Source: a virus
DNA: 64,000 nt
Strand: one strand, 5' to 3'
Virus record (IMG/VR): IMGVR_UViG_3300032675_000009
Span: 1 to 64,000 of that record
The notes under the pieces are model-generated. The model had not been told where the DNA came from. It searched no databases and was given only the letters and a program-made list of their open reading frames with translations. Shown here in pieces: positions 1 to 6,623 of this stretch; within the stretch, counting starts at the first letter, position 1; each line of letters starts with the position of its first letter. Made by a program: the position numbers and the translations under genes.

Positions 1-23
1 ATTGATCGTCCAGTTGGCCCCAT

Positions 24-113
24 CCCCGATGCTGGCCGACTCCCCGATGCTGGCCGACTCCCCGATGCTGGCCGACTCCCCGATGCTGGCCGACTCCCCG
101 ATGCTGGCCCCCT
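24..113. repeat. 18-bp tandem repeat, about five units
   Basis: Four perfect 18-bp units (CCCCGATGCTGGCCGACT) followed by degenerate copies up to about position 131. The unit is a multiple of three and stop-free. On the minus strand one frame reads ASIGES hexapeptides preceded by a hydrophobic stretch and ANIGKG, like a left-handed beta-helix (hexapeptide-repeat) protein, but that frame has no ATG, GTG or TTG start in the window. Another minus frame has an ATG at 179 and reads low-complexity Ser/Pro/Arg. A third starts at the TAATG overlap at 195-197. The gene is cut by the window edge, so I do not choose a frame. Confidence 0.8.
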
Positions 114-195
114 TCCCGATGTTGGCTTGCGGGACGAAGACGGAGTGTACGAGGGCGATGACGATTCCAGCGAGGACATCTATGGTGCGGGCACA

Positions 196-312
196 TTAGG
201 CGGACGGAACAGCGGCTAACAGCTTGTCGAGTTCTTCCACGGCTTGCTCGATCCCAGGCCGAGACAACCGTAAGGCTTCGATACATTCCTGCTTGGGTTC
301 GTCTATTCTCAT
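196..312 (-). CDS. small early protein, 38 aa, unknown
   Basis: Open frame of 38 residues starting at an ATG that overlaps the stop of the preceding gene (309-689) in an ATGA junction, so translational coupling is likely. It begins MRIDEPKQECIEALR and is mostly predicted helix with many Glu and Leu. The stop overlaps a further ATG (TAATG), continuing the chain of overlapping early genes. I do not recognise a family. Confidence 0.55.
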   Translation of the reverse strand: MRIDEPKQECIEALRLSRPGIEQAVEELDKLLAAVPSA

Positions 313-689
313 TTGTGAATTCCTTTCAAGGCTGCGTTGACGCTGTAGAATCCAGGTTCATCCATAGCGTTCCGCACGGCAATAGCGGCTGAGTTGCCCT
401 CTCGGTTCATGGTGAACAGCCAATCGAGCTGGGCGCCCATCACGCACGCTTGCCGAAAGCAGGTGATGGTTTCGATGCGTTCGCCGTAGCGGTTATACTG
501 CCGGCCCTTGGTCTGCAAGAAACCTTCGAGTTCTACGCCGTTGGCGAGAACCTTATCGTGGCGATACCAGTAGCGCCGGGCCGGGAAAGTGTTGGTGTAG
601 CCTGTCTGCTTTTCACCGCGTCGGATTGAGAACGTGGCACGCTCCGGCGAGACGGCCGCAATGGTGGTGGAAGTCAGTTGCATGGTCAT
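309..689 (-). CDS. hypothetical early phage protein, 126 aa
   Basis: A 126-residue protein of unknown family inside the leftward early operon. It overlaps the upstream gene (686-973) by four bases and the downstream gene by four, the compact spacing typical of phage early operons. The sequence is rich in aromatic and basic residues in its middle (RRYWYRHDK, RQYNRYGERIETITCFRQ), without transmembrane segments or recognisable catalytic motifs. The start is fixed by the ATGA overlap with the upstream stop. Confidence 0.7.
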   Translation of the reverse strand: MTMQLTSTTIAAVSPERATFSIRRGEKQTGYTNTFPARRYWYRHDKVLANGVELEGFLQTKGRQYNRYGERIETITCFRQACVMGAQLDWLFTMNREGNSAAIAVRNAMDEPGFYSVNAALKGIHK

Positions 690-973
690 CGGCTAACCTC
701 CAAGGCGTTCAAGGCGAAGAGTTCGACAAGTTCCCTTGCGTCGTTCTCGGTCTTGCAGGAACGGTGATCGTAGCGACTGCCAACCATAACGACAGTCCAG
801 CCGCCAGATGAGTAATCCTTGCGATAGTGTCCGATGACCTCCGGCTCGGGATTGCGTTTAATCAAGCGCATCCAGTGGGATGCTTCGGAAAGGCAATCCC
901 AGTAATACTCACCGTCAATGATCTGCTGCTGTAGCGGCGACGGTTTCCCATCGGTGCGAACGTAGTTAGGCAT
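686..973 (-). CDS. hypothetical early phage protein, 95 aa
   Basis: The reading frame is open further upstream, but the start MPNYVRTDGK at 973 is chosen because it overlaps the end of the upstream gene by only eight bases and keeps the operon's spacing. The protein is a compact, probably soluble domain of unknown function, with an aromatic-rich stretch (GEYYWDCLSEASHWMRLIK) and a predicted beta region (SSGGWTVVMVGSRYDHR). No family recognised. Confidence 0.65.
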   Translation of the reverse strand: MPNYVRTDGKPSPLQQQIIDGEYYWDCLSEASHWMRLIKRNPEPEVIGHYRKDYSSGGWTVVMVGSRYDHRSCKTENDARELVELFALNALEVSR

Positions 974-1511
974 TGTTGGCCTCCTGCCAGAGTTCATCCA
1001 CGCATTGCCCGCAGATTTCGTCACGAATGGGGTCATCCGGTGGACCACCGAACTGTTCTGCGCCGATCGGAAAGCCGCAGCGTGGACAGTGGGCTTCGGT
1101 CTTGAGTTCCGGCGGGCAGTTGGCATCCAAATACGTTTTCCGTATGGCCGCAGCCAACTCAGGGAAAGGAACGCTGTAGTCATCATTCAACTCCGTGGCA
1201 GGGACGCCATCAGCGTTGGCAGTCCCAAGATCGCGCACGGGTTTGAGTATTGGATTCTGCGCTAAGCCAAGCCAATTGAACACTGGTTCAGGAAGGAAAT
1301 CACTTGCGGTAATCCTGTCCTCGCCCTCGCCGATGACATAGCAGCCGTCCTCCCAATCGCCAAGGCCCGAGATCTCGCAGGCCACACCCAAAACGCAGAA
1401 GTAGCCGTCATCAAAGAGCGCCCCAGGCATCTGCCTGAACTTCCCACTCTCAAGTGCTTGGCACCACTGTTCGATGTGTTGTTTCTGCTCTTCGGTAAGT
1501 CCTCTTGGCAT
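966..1511 (-). CDS. hypothetical protein with C-terminal zinc ribbon, 181 aa
   Basis: The N-terminal part (about residues 15-65) reads EQWCQALESGKFRQ, then GYFCVLGVACEISG. This 'FCVLGV' arrangement occurs in uncharacterised phage proteins. The C-terminal part (about 135-172) carries CPRCGFPIG and CGQCVD, a CxxC plus CxxC pair likely to bind zinc. The protein is soluble and sits between two unknown early genes; the upstream gene ends four bases before its start. The function is unknown and the zinc site is inferred only from cysteine spacing. Confidence 0.7.
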   Translation of the reverse strand: MPRGLTEEQKQHIEQWCQALESGKFRQMPGALFDDGYFCVLGVACEISGLGDWEDGCYVIGEGEDRITASDFLPEPVFNWLGLAQNPILKPVRDLGTANADGVPATELNDDYSVPFPELAAAIRKTYLDANCPPELKTEAHCPRCGFPIGAEQFGGPPDDPIRDEICGQCVDELWQEANNA

Positions 1512-1514
1512 GGC

Positions 1515-1838
1515 TTAGGCAGCCTCCCGCTTGTCAATCTGGAAGTTGAACCTTCCATGGCACTCGTTAGTCATGTCTTCGTAGAACTTCACGTGAGTGA
1601 TAGCGTTGATGTACGTAATGAGAACGTACCCACCAGAAGCACTCTCCAGCCGGCCGAAAGTGTACTGGTACACTTGGTCAGCGTCAGCGTAGGGTGAATG
1701 GTCTGATTCCTTCACCGTACAACTGAAGTCAAACGTATTGTTCATGGCATCCTGAACAACATGCGTCAGGATCATTCTCTCTTTGTCGGAAGCCTTGTAG
1801 GCTGCTTCCAGGTCCGCATAGCTGAGCTTGCGTGGCAT
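1515..1838 (-). CDS. hypothetical early protein, 107 aa
   Basis: A 107-residue protein with a good Shine-Dalgarno (AGGAG about nine bases before the ATG). It starts MPRKLSYADLEAAYKASDKER, a helical N-terminus. The second half is predicted beta-rich and contains two histidines (ITHVKFYEDMTNECHGRFNF). No family recognised. It is followed three bases later by the zinc-ribbon gene, so they are surely co-transcribed. Confidence 0.7.
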   Translation of the reverse strand: MPRKLSYADLEAAYKASDKERMILTHVVQDAMNNTFDFSCTVKESDHSPYADADQVYQYTFGRLESASGGYVLITYINAITHVKFYEDMTNECHGRFNFQIDKREAA

Positions 1839-1850
1839 TGGGTGAAACTC

Positions 1851-2108
1851 CTAAGCGCCGAATGAGTCGGCAAGATCATCATGCGCCAATTTCGCCAGGT
1901 CGTCAAGATTTTTTTCTCCCTCGCGCGCGTTGGCTACGGTCGCCGGCTTGGGTTAGTTTCGAGACAGCCAGTACGTTACTTCGCAGTCGTGGCCAACCCT
2001 GAACGTAACCAAAAAGTACCTGTGCGCCCTACAGCGTGGCCCATCGCAATTGCAACCCAGGGCGCTTAGGCAATAGGCAAGCGGTAGTCTAAGGCGTCGT
2101 GTTGCCAT
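1851..2108 (-). pseudogene. small Cys-rich gene split by an in-frame TAA
   Basis: From ATG at 2108 (AAGG Shine-Dalgarno just upstream) the frame encodes about 51 residues (MATRRLRLPLAYCLSALGC and CNCDGPRCRAH), ending WLSRN at a TAA at 1953-1955. Directly after that stop the same frame stays open for 33 more codons, reading PKPATVANAREGEKNL and then DDLAKLAHDDLADSFGA, which looks like natural protein and has no start codon of its own. The simplest reading is one gene of about 85 aa with a nonsense mutation. A genuine 51-aa product, or readthrough, remains possible. Confidence 0.5.
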
Positions 2109-2214
2109 TCGCCTTCGAGTTATTTTCCCGTACCCTTGCCTCATCGATTAGCCTGTTCACAGCGTACTCCAAGCCACGCACGTAAGGGAAAAACCTGAGG
2201 AGCCATAGCAGCAT
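2089..2214 (-). CDS. small protein with hydrophobic N-terminus, 41 aa
   Basis: The frame starts MLLWLLRFFPYVRGLEYAV and continues as a charged helix to the stop, 20 bases inside the next gene. An AGG lies upstream of the ATG. The N-terminus could be a membrane anchor or an amphipathic helix. This is a prediction from composition and from the overlapping arrangement shared with its neighbours; no family is recognised. Confidence 0.45.
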   Translation of the reverse strand: MLLWLLRFFPYVRGLEYAVNRLIDEARVRENNSKANGNTTP

Positions 2215-2238
2215 CCTGCGGATATTGTAGCGGACGCA

Positions 2239-2335
2239 GGGCTCGGTTGCGGCACTGTCCGATCCTCGCGCATGAGTCTAAGGTAAACGTTTATCCATGC
2301 GGGGCTCGGTTGCGGCACTGTCCGATCCTCGCGCA
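2239..2335. repeat. 34-bp direct repeat, two copies 63 bp apart
   Basis: Two identical 34-bp copies lie at 2239-2272 and 2302-2335 (starting GGGCTCGGTTGCGGCACTGT). They sit upstream of the leftward genes that begin at 2214. A minus-strand frame through them reads REDRTVPQPSPA twice, but I consider a coding role doubtful. They could be regulatory or replication iterons, or a local duplication. Confidence 0.75.
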
Positions 2336-2443
2336 CAATCCAGCGCTCCATTTGCGCGCATCCATGATCTTCGCTCGCTCAGCCCGCATTTTACCATCTT
2401 CGCCTTTTCTTTATTTTTTTTGCGGTCAGGCCTTACTTTTCTG

Positions 2444-2472
2444 TTGACTTTCAAAACAGCTAGCTGTAAATT
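2444..2472 (+). promoter_or_regulatory. sigma70-like promoter with palindrome in spacer
   Basis: TTGACT at 2444-2449, a 17-bp spacer and TAAATT at 2467-2472. The end of the spacer and the first base of the -10 box form a perfect 12-bp palindrome ACAGCTAGCTGT (2456-2467), a plausible operator. It is followed by the 88-aa gene with a strong Shine-Dalgarno (TAAGGAG), so this is a well-formed isolated transcription unit facing away from the leftward operon. Confidence 0.7.
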
Positions 2473-2495
2473 AGGTGATGTAAGGAGATTTTAAT

Positions 2496-2762
2496 ATGCA
2501 AGAAATACTGCCCGAGGGATTCGGCCTGGGCTCACCAGAGGCCTGCCTACCAAGCAAAGTGATGGATGCTAGGGAGTTGGAAAGCATCCTGGAAGCGCGC
2601 CGGAACGCGCGCTACCCTGGCGGGGATGTGGCGGTGCTTAGCGCCGCCGAAATAATGGCGCTAAGCACCGCCGGAGTCATCTTCGTCAACGGCGAAGATG
2701 ACCGCTTCGCGGCCCTCACTGCCCACTTCCCCGATGGGGGTACGGTCGAAGGTATCTACTAG
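2496..2762 (+). CDS. small protein (88 aa) or structured RNA under a strong promoter
   Basis: The frame has a strong promoter, TAAGGAG Shine-Dalgarno and ATG at 2496, and encodes 88 residues beginning MQEILPEGFGLGSPEACL. No family is recognised. Its DNA contains three consecutive perfect inverted repeats (see 2594-2702), so the RNA may matter as much as the peptide. Its stop overlaps the 3' end of the convergent ISL3-like fragment. It is the only + strand gene among leftward early genes, suggesting an independently acquired unit such as a regulator. Confidence 0.55.
   Translation: MQEILPEGFGLGSPEACLPSKVMDARELESILEARRNARYPGGDVAVLSAAEIMALSTAGVIFVNGEDDRFAALTAHFPDGGTVEGIY
2594..2702 (+). repeat. 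three consecutive strong hairpins
   Basis: Stem 1: AGCGCGC (2594-2600) with GCGCGCT (2607-2613). Stem 2: a perfect 16-bp stem, GGCGGTGCTTAGCGCC (2630-2645) with its complement at 2657-2672 and an 11-nt loop. Stem 3: GTCATCTTCG (2676-2685) with CGAAGATGAC (2693-2702) and a 7-nt loop. No T-run follows, so these are not ordinary terminators. Three perfect stems in 109 bases inside an open frame strongly suggest selected RNA structure. Confidence 0.75.
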
Positions 2763-3190
2763 CGAAGGCGCTGGCGGCGGGCACTGCTGCGTTCGGCATC
2801 CTGCCGCCGGAGTCGATCCAGAAACCAGCGCTCGATTGTGGCCGGGGAAAGCCCTTCCCGCTTTCCCAGCCGGCTGCGGCTGATGCCGTCGAAATGCTTC
2901 TCCGATACCGCACGACGAAACGATTCCGTCGCCCGCAATCGCGGCAGGATCCCCGGGAACCTCTGCCAGAAGCTCTTTCCGCATCCCAGACACTTCCACT
3001 TCCGGCTCACCAGCTCCAGCATGCAATGCCGGGTTCCCCAGCTCTCATGCCGCGGCTGCCGCAACCGTTTGTCCCGTAGCCGCAGCCTTTCCCCTTGGCA
3101 GTGCGGGCACTCTACCTTCCCCCGGTATACCGCCCGGATCCCCACCACCCCACGCTTCTCTTCAATCCCGCTAATCTCATAGTCGGGCAA
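2759..3190 (-). pseudogene. ISL3-family transposase, N-terminal fragment
   Basis: The 143 residues match the front of ISL3-type transposases: a zinc ribbon (CPHC near residue 33, CLGCGKSFWQR near 68) followed by a helix-turn-helix region (RRAVSEKHFDGISRSRLGK, LSPATIERWF). The catalytic DDE domain that normally follows is absent; the frame ends soon after in RRQDAERSSARRQRLR. It is therefore a truncated transposase or a domesticated DNA-binding protein. I see no clear terminal inverted repeats, although a CTAG-rich palindrome lies just upstream of its start. Confidence 0.65.
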
Positions 3191-3217
3191 GCCGATTATC
3201 GCTTCTGTGCCTTGAGT

Positions 3218-3238
3218 AGTGCTAGACTAGCTAGCACT
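3218..3238. repeat. palindrome AGTGCTAG/CTAGCACT
   Basis: Perfect 8-bp inverted repeat with a 5-bp centre, 28 bp upstream of the ISL3-like gene's start. It could be an operator for that gene's product or a relic of an element end. The CTAG core recurs in the hairpins at 3453-3539. Confidence 0.6.
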
Positions 3239-3452
3239 AGCGTGGAAGCGGGAAATGCGGAGATTTGGCGCGGGAAGCTCAGATGCCGGAACCGCAAAAA
3301 GAGGCGATCTGAGGGGCATTTGAAGCACTTCGGGATGTCGCGGCACGTCTCGCTACCTCCGATTGCGCCATGAGGCGGAAAACTGGCAAGGCGCGGCGAT
3401 TCCGTAAGCGGGTTCGTCCGGATTCGGACAATGGGGCGGGCCCGAAACGCGG

Positions 3453-3491
3453 AAACGCCCCTGCTACCGGAGACCGATAGCAGGGGCGTTT
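3453..3491. terminator. 14-bp stem-loop, probable bidirectional terminator
   Basis: AAACGCCCCTGCTA pairs perfectly with TAGCAGGGGCGTTT around an 11-nt loop. It lies beyond the 3' end of the leftward gene 3569-4180. The T-runs are short, so termination strength is uncertain. Confidence 0.55.
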
Positions 3492-3508
3492 GGATGCGCC
3501 TAGACGTG

Positions 3509-3539
3509 AAAAAGCCCTGCTAGCTTGCACTAGCAGGGC
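3509..3539 (-). terminator. intrinsic terminator of the 3569-4180 gene
   Basis: GCCCTGCTAG (3514-3523) pairs with CTAGCAGGGC (3530-3539) around a 6-nt loop. On the minus strand the stem is followed by five T. It sits 30 bases after the stop of the leftward gene. Confidence 0.75.
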
Positions 3540-3568
3540 GTTGGTAGGGTGTGGAATTGAGAGCGGGA

Positions 3569-4180
3569 CTAGCTAGCCAGTTTGGCTTTGACCTGTTCGA
3601 GCGTCAGCTCCGATCCTGCCTTTTGGGTGAATTGGCTGTAGTTGGCAACCAGAAACTCGCGCACGGCCTTGCACTGACTTTCGCTGAATAGTGCTACGGC
3701 TCCGCTGAGATAAGCCGTGATGGGGAAGCGATTCAGTCCGTATATGCTGAGAGCGCCACCTGGAGATTTTTCGCCTGTTGGCTTACCGTTCTTATCCTTC
3801 CGCTCCGTTCCGCCTGCGCTCACTTTGAGGGTAATCTTCCCAGCGGCATTGCGTTCCCGGGCCGCCTCGAGGTAAGCAACTCGCGCACTGAGATAGGCTA
3901 GCTCGCCCTGCGTGCCTAACGGAAAATCAGCGCGGATCGGGTTGAGCAATGCAGGTTTTCCTGCTCTCTTGCGCGCTTCAATCTCCGCGTTTTCCCTGGC
4001 CTCCAAGAGCGCAAACTCTTGATCCTCAATGATTTCTTCAATGGTTTCTCCCTTGCCCATGCGAGCAAGGATATCATCGGCTGATACGCCTAGGCTGATG
4101 GCCCTGGACATAAGAGCCTGAGCCTTTGCGGTAGCCTTATCGGCTTGGGTGTTGCTGAGTGCTGTCTGTGGTGTTGCCAT
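3569..4180 (-). CDS. conserved phage protein of unknown function, 203 aa
   Basis: A 203-residue soluble protein with an acidic helical N-terminal half (EEIIEDQEFALLEARENAE) and a C-terminal region with KITLKVSAGG, then GALSIYGLNRFPITAYLSG. The 'S-YGL-RFP-T-Y' segment recurs, as far as I recall, in small uncharacterised phage and bacterial proteins. It is followed by a clear terminator and is one of the first genes behind the leftward promoter at 4660-4688, so it is probably made early. No enzymatic motif is visible. Confidence 0.7.
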   Translation of the reverse strand: MATPQTALSNTQADKATAKAQALMSRAISLGVSADDILARMGKGETIEEIIEDQEFALLEARENAEIEARKRAGKPALLNPIRADFPLGTQGELAYLSARVAYLEAARERNAAGKITLKVSAGGTERKDKNGKPTGEKSPGGALSIYGLNRFPITAYLSGAVALFSESQCKAVREFLVANYSQFTQKAGSELTLEQVKAKLAS

Positions 4181-4266
4181 GGTTGTAAGTTCCTTTTCTG
4201 AGGTTTAGTATTAGTGTGCCTCATACGGCGCACCGGGAGTGCCAATGCACCGAAGTGGCACGCTAC

Positions 4267-4503
4267 CTACCAGTAGAGGACTGAGGCCCCCAAACTGATC
4301 ACCCTACACCCTGCCAGCCTCAGGACCGAGACGCATTCCGCTCGTTCGCGTTTGTCCGGCACGTCCACCTGCGCGATCTCACGCCGTGGCTTGCGTTCAG
4401 GGCCATCCGGCGAGATATCCCGCGCCTTGGACTCCTCCATCAGCGGCAAGCAAGCTAACAATTGCCGCTCTTGTACCGATGTTGGCCATTGCGTTAGAGG
4501 CAT
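4267..4503 (-). CDS. hypothetical early protein, 78 aa
   Basis: A GGAGG Shine-Dalgarno stands ahead of the ATG at 4503, and the frame overlaps the end of the upstream 41-aa gene. The product starts MPLTQWPTSVQERQLLACL and is charged in the middle. I recognise no family. The ribosome-binding site and operon position are the main support. A GTGCCA/TGGCAC hairpin lies just past its stop (4239-4261). Confidence 0.55.
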   Translation of the reverse strand: MPLTQWPTSVQERQLLACLPLMEESKARDISPDGPERKPRREIAQVDVPDKRERAECVSVLRLAGCRVISLGASVLYW

Positions 4504-4619
4504 GAGGCCTCCATACGTCGGCGGCTAAGTATGGCGGACCGCTTCGCGGCGCGCTCGGGCAGCCTCTCTATCATCTCGCGCAGCGGCGAGCTCTCTACAA
4601 CCTTACTTCCATCTCTCAT
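4494..4619 (-). CDS. first gene of the leftward operon, 41 aa
   Basis: ATG at 4619 is preceded by a strong AAGGAG Shine-Dalgarno, about 40 bases downstream of the leftward promoter. The product is a short basic helical protein (MRDGSKVVESSPLREMIERL, ending RRRMEASCL). As the promoter-proximal gene of the early operon it could be a small regulator or host-takeover protein, but nothing in the sequence identifies it. Confidence 0.6.
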   Translation of the reverse strand: MRDGSKVVESSPLREMIERLPERAAKRSAILSRRRMEASCL

Positions 4620-4659
4620 TGTGTCTCCTTCTCAGTCCGTAACGCCGGACCTGATGAGA

Positions 4660-4688
4660 GCATAACCGAGCCGTCAACGGATTGTCAA
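4660..4688 (-). promoter_or_regulatory. leftward early promoter
   Basis: On the minus strand TTGACA (4688-4683), a 17-bp spacer, and TTATGC (4665-4660). It reads into the AAGGAG/ATG of the 41-aa gene at 4619. A perfect -35 box makes this the best candidate for the main leftward early promoter. Confidence 0.75.
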
Positions 4689-4800
4689 GCAAAAATGTGG
4701 ATTCGCCGCAAGTGGTTGATTTTAAAGGGCATTCGTTAAGGTTGTGGGTTGTGTGTAGTGTCCGCCTAGTAGCAGGGTATCCATAGATTGCATCACTAGC

Positions 4801-4877
4801 CATCACGTGATGCTAGGGGCATACGATGCCATCCGCTGCCATCGCTAGACATCACATGCCATCGCCATCACGTGATG
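4801..4877. promoter_or_regulatory. operator cluster with CATCACGTGATG palindromes
   Basis: Two perfect 12-bp palindromes CATCACGTGATG lie at 4801-4812 and 4866-4877, with a half-site ACATCAC between them near 4851. The second is followed at once by TATATA. The same half-site is used in the promoter at 4991-5029, so all are probably bound by one regulator that controls the divergent region. Confidence 0.7.
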
Positions 4878-4990
4878 TATATAGGGGAGAGGCACAGGGG
4901 GTAGCTCCTCTTAGCCAGGGCGGCCGGCGGGAAAAGATCGTCTCCAGTGTGGCCTCACACAAAAAAAATAAAAAAACAGAATCCAATCTG

Positions 4991-5029
4991 TTGACAATTA
5001 TCTGACATCACATGTAATCTAGTGATGTC
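4991..5029 (+). promoter_or_regulatory. rightward early promoter overlapped by operator
   Basis: TTGACA at 4991-4996, an 18-bp spacer and TAATCT at 5015-5020. GACATCAC (5004-5011) and GTGATGTC (5022-5029) form a perfect 8-bp inverted repeat bracketing the -10 box, so a bound repressor would block polymerase. The first downstream gene is the RNA ligase at 5079 with a GGAGAAAGG ribosome site. Confidence 0.8.
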
Positions 5030-5078
5030 GATTACACATGATGCTTTTTATCCATACGGTGGAGAAAGGTAACCGAAA

Positions 5079-5986
5079 ATGAACAGTTGGCATGGTTACC
5101 CGTCGCTTTACAACTTGGGGCGCAGGGCGATAGAGCGGTTGTTGAAGGTGCCAGTAAATGTGGAGGAGAAGGTGGATGGGTCGCAGTTCTCGTTTGGAGT
5201 GACTGAGGCGGGGGAGATTAAGGTTCGGTCGAAAGGGGCGCAGTTGAATGTGGTTGCGCCGGAGAAGATGTTTGCGAGAGCGATCGATGTGGTGAAGGAG
5301 TTGGCGCCGAGCCTGACGCCTGGATGGACTTACCGGGCGGAGTATTTGGCGAAGTCGAAGCACAATTCGTTGATGTATAGCCGGGTACCGGTGAAGCACC
5401 TGATCGTGTTCGATGTGTGTGTGGGGGAGGAGGCGTATCTCTCTTATGGGGACAAGGCGGCAGATGCGGGGCGGATTGGGTGGTGCCGCTGTTGTTCTCG
5501 GGGATGTTGGAGGATGTGGAGGTGTTGAGGAAGTTGTTGGACACCGAGAGCATCTTGGGTGGGCAGAAGATTGAAGGCGTGGTGGTGAAGCCGGCGGATT
5601 ACGGGTTGTACGGGGAGGATAAGAAGGTCCTGCTGGGGAAGTTTGTGAGTGAAGCGTTTAAGGAGATCCACGCGGTGGAGTGGAAGAAAACGAACCAGTC
5701 GCAGGGGGACATCTTGGAGATGTTGAAAGAGGAGTACCGGAGTCCGGCTCGGTGGCAGAAGGCGGTGATTCATCTCCGGGAGCGGGGGCTGATTGAGAAC
5801 TCTGCGCGGGACATCGGCTTGTTGATTAAAGAGGTGAGCTCGGATATTGACGCGGATAGTAAGGAAGCGATCAAGGAGCAGTTGTTTCAGTGGGCGTGGC
5901 CGCATATCCAGCGGGCGTCGACGGCGGGATTGCCGGAGTGGTATAAGGAGCAGTTGTTGATGTCGCAGTTTGAGGTAGGCGAGTGA
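5079..5986 (+). pseudogene. RNA ligase, Rnl2-like, with a frameshift
   Basis: Nucleotidyltransferase-type RNA ligase. Motif I is EEKVDGSQ with the adenylated Lys near residue 31, followed by the conserved YRAEYL region, motif IV KIEGVVVKP and motif V KVLLGKF. These lie in two frames: the first runs from ATG 5079 to about 5483, the second continues from about 5480 to 5986. Joining them by a -1 shift (or one missing base) near 5470-5490 gives a protein of about 302 aa with all ligase motifs, typical of the Rnl2 group, which seals nicked RNA in repair. It heads the rightward early operon. The shift may be a mutation, a sequencing error in the G-rich stretch, or programmed frameshifting. Confidence 0.75.
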
Positions 5987-6171
5987 GGTTCACGTTCACG
6001 ATAGAGGAGGAGCAGCACCGGGCGTTAGTGGAGAGAGCGGAAAAGACGGGGGTGCCGGTGGCAGAGCAGGTCAGGCGGGGAGTGGGGATGTGGTTGGAGT
6101 CTGCGCGATCAGTGGGTGAGGGGGAGGAAGAGGATATGCCGGCGTTTGAGGGGCCTGGAAGGGGAAAGTGA
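5983..6171 (+). CDS. small ribbon-helix-helix-like protein, 62 aa
   Basis: A GTG start overlaps the ligase stop (GTGA). The N-terminus MRFTFTIEEEQHRALVERA followed by EKTGVPVAEQVRRGVGMWLE has the beta-strand, helix, helix pattern of CopG/Arc-type DNA-binding proteins, with an acidic C-terminal tail. It could regulate the operators upstream of this operon. The fold assignment is by pattern only. Confidence 0.6.
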   Translation: MRFTFTIEEEQHRALVERAEKTGVPVAEQVRRGVGMWLESARSVGEGEEEDMPAFEGPGRGK

Positions 6172-6623
6172 ATAACACGGAATTGGAGATGTATAGAAGG
6201 GGAGTCAGTCAGATCATTAGGGATGTGTCGCGTATTTACGAGAAGTTGGGTGGGTACAAGATTGAGTTATTGGATGCGACGGCGTTGCTGGATGAATTAG
6301 AGGGGGGGCCGAGCCAGCATGTAGCGGATTTGGATCGTATACAGGCATCGATGAACGCATTGTGCCTGGCGGAGAGGATGTTGGCGGAGGCGATTCGGGA
6401 TGAGGTGGTGAGTCGCAACGAGGTGGTCATTAATAAGGCGGATAGAGCAAGGCGCCTGCGGATTTGGGAGGTGGGGATGTCGATGGCGGCGGCAATGATG
6501 TTTCCGGTAATGGTGTCTTGGGGTGTTGTTGCACTGGCGTGGTATGTGGGAGTGGGGGTGGTTTTAGGTGGGAGCTGGCTGCTGTGGGTTGACATTGAAG
6601 GATTGTGGGGGGAAAAGCAATGA
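6168..6623 (+). CDS. membrane protein with helical N-terminal domain, 151 aa
   Basis: A GTG start overlaps the previous stop. Residues 1-90 are charged and helical (coiled-coil-like). Residues about 100-145 hold two hydrophobic segments (MSMAAAMMFPVMVSWGVVAL and AWYVGVGVVLGGSWLLWV) forming a probable membrane hairpin. Function unknown; it could be an early inner-membrane protein for exclusion or host modification. It overlaps the next gene through ATGA. Confidence 0.65.
   Translation: MNNTELEMYRRGVSQIIRDVSRIYEKLGGYKIELLDATALLDELEGGPSQHVADLDRIQASMNALCLAERMLAEAIRDEVVSRNEVVINKADRARRLRIWEVGMSMAAAMMFPVMVSWGVVALAWYVGVGVVLGGSWLLWVDIEGLWGEKQ

Noticed and set aside
2239-2335. CRISPR-like repeat pair
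   Set aside because: Only two copies, no further spacer-repeat units and no cas gene.
3279-3530. 83-codon minus-strand frame
   Set aside because: It spans two hairpins and has no Shine-Dalgarno or protein-like sequence.
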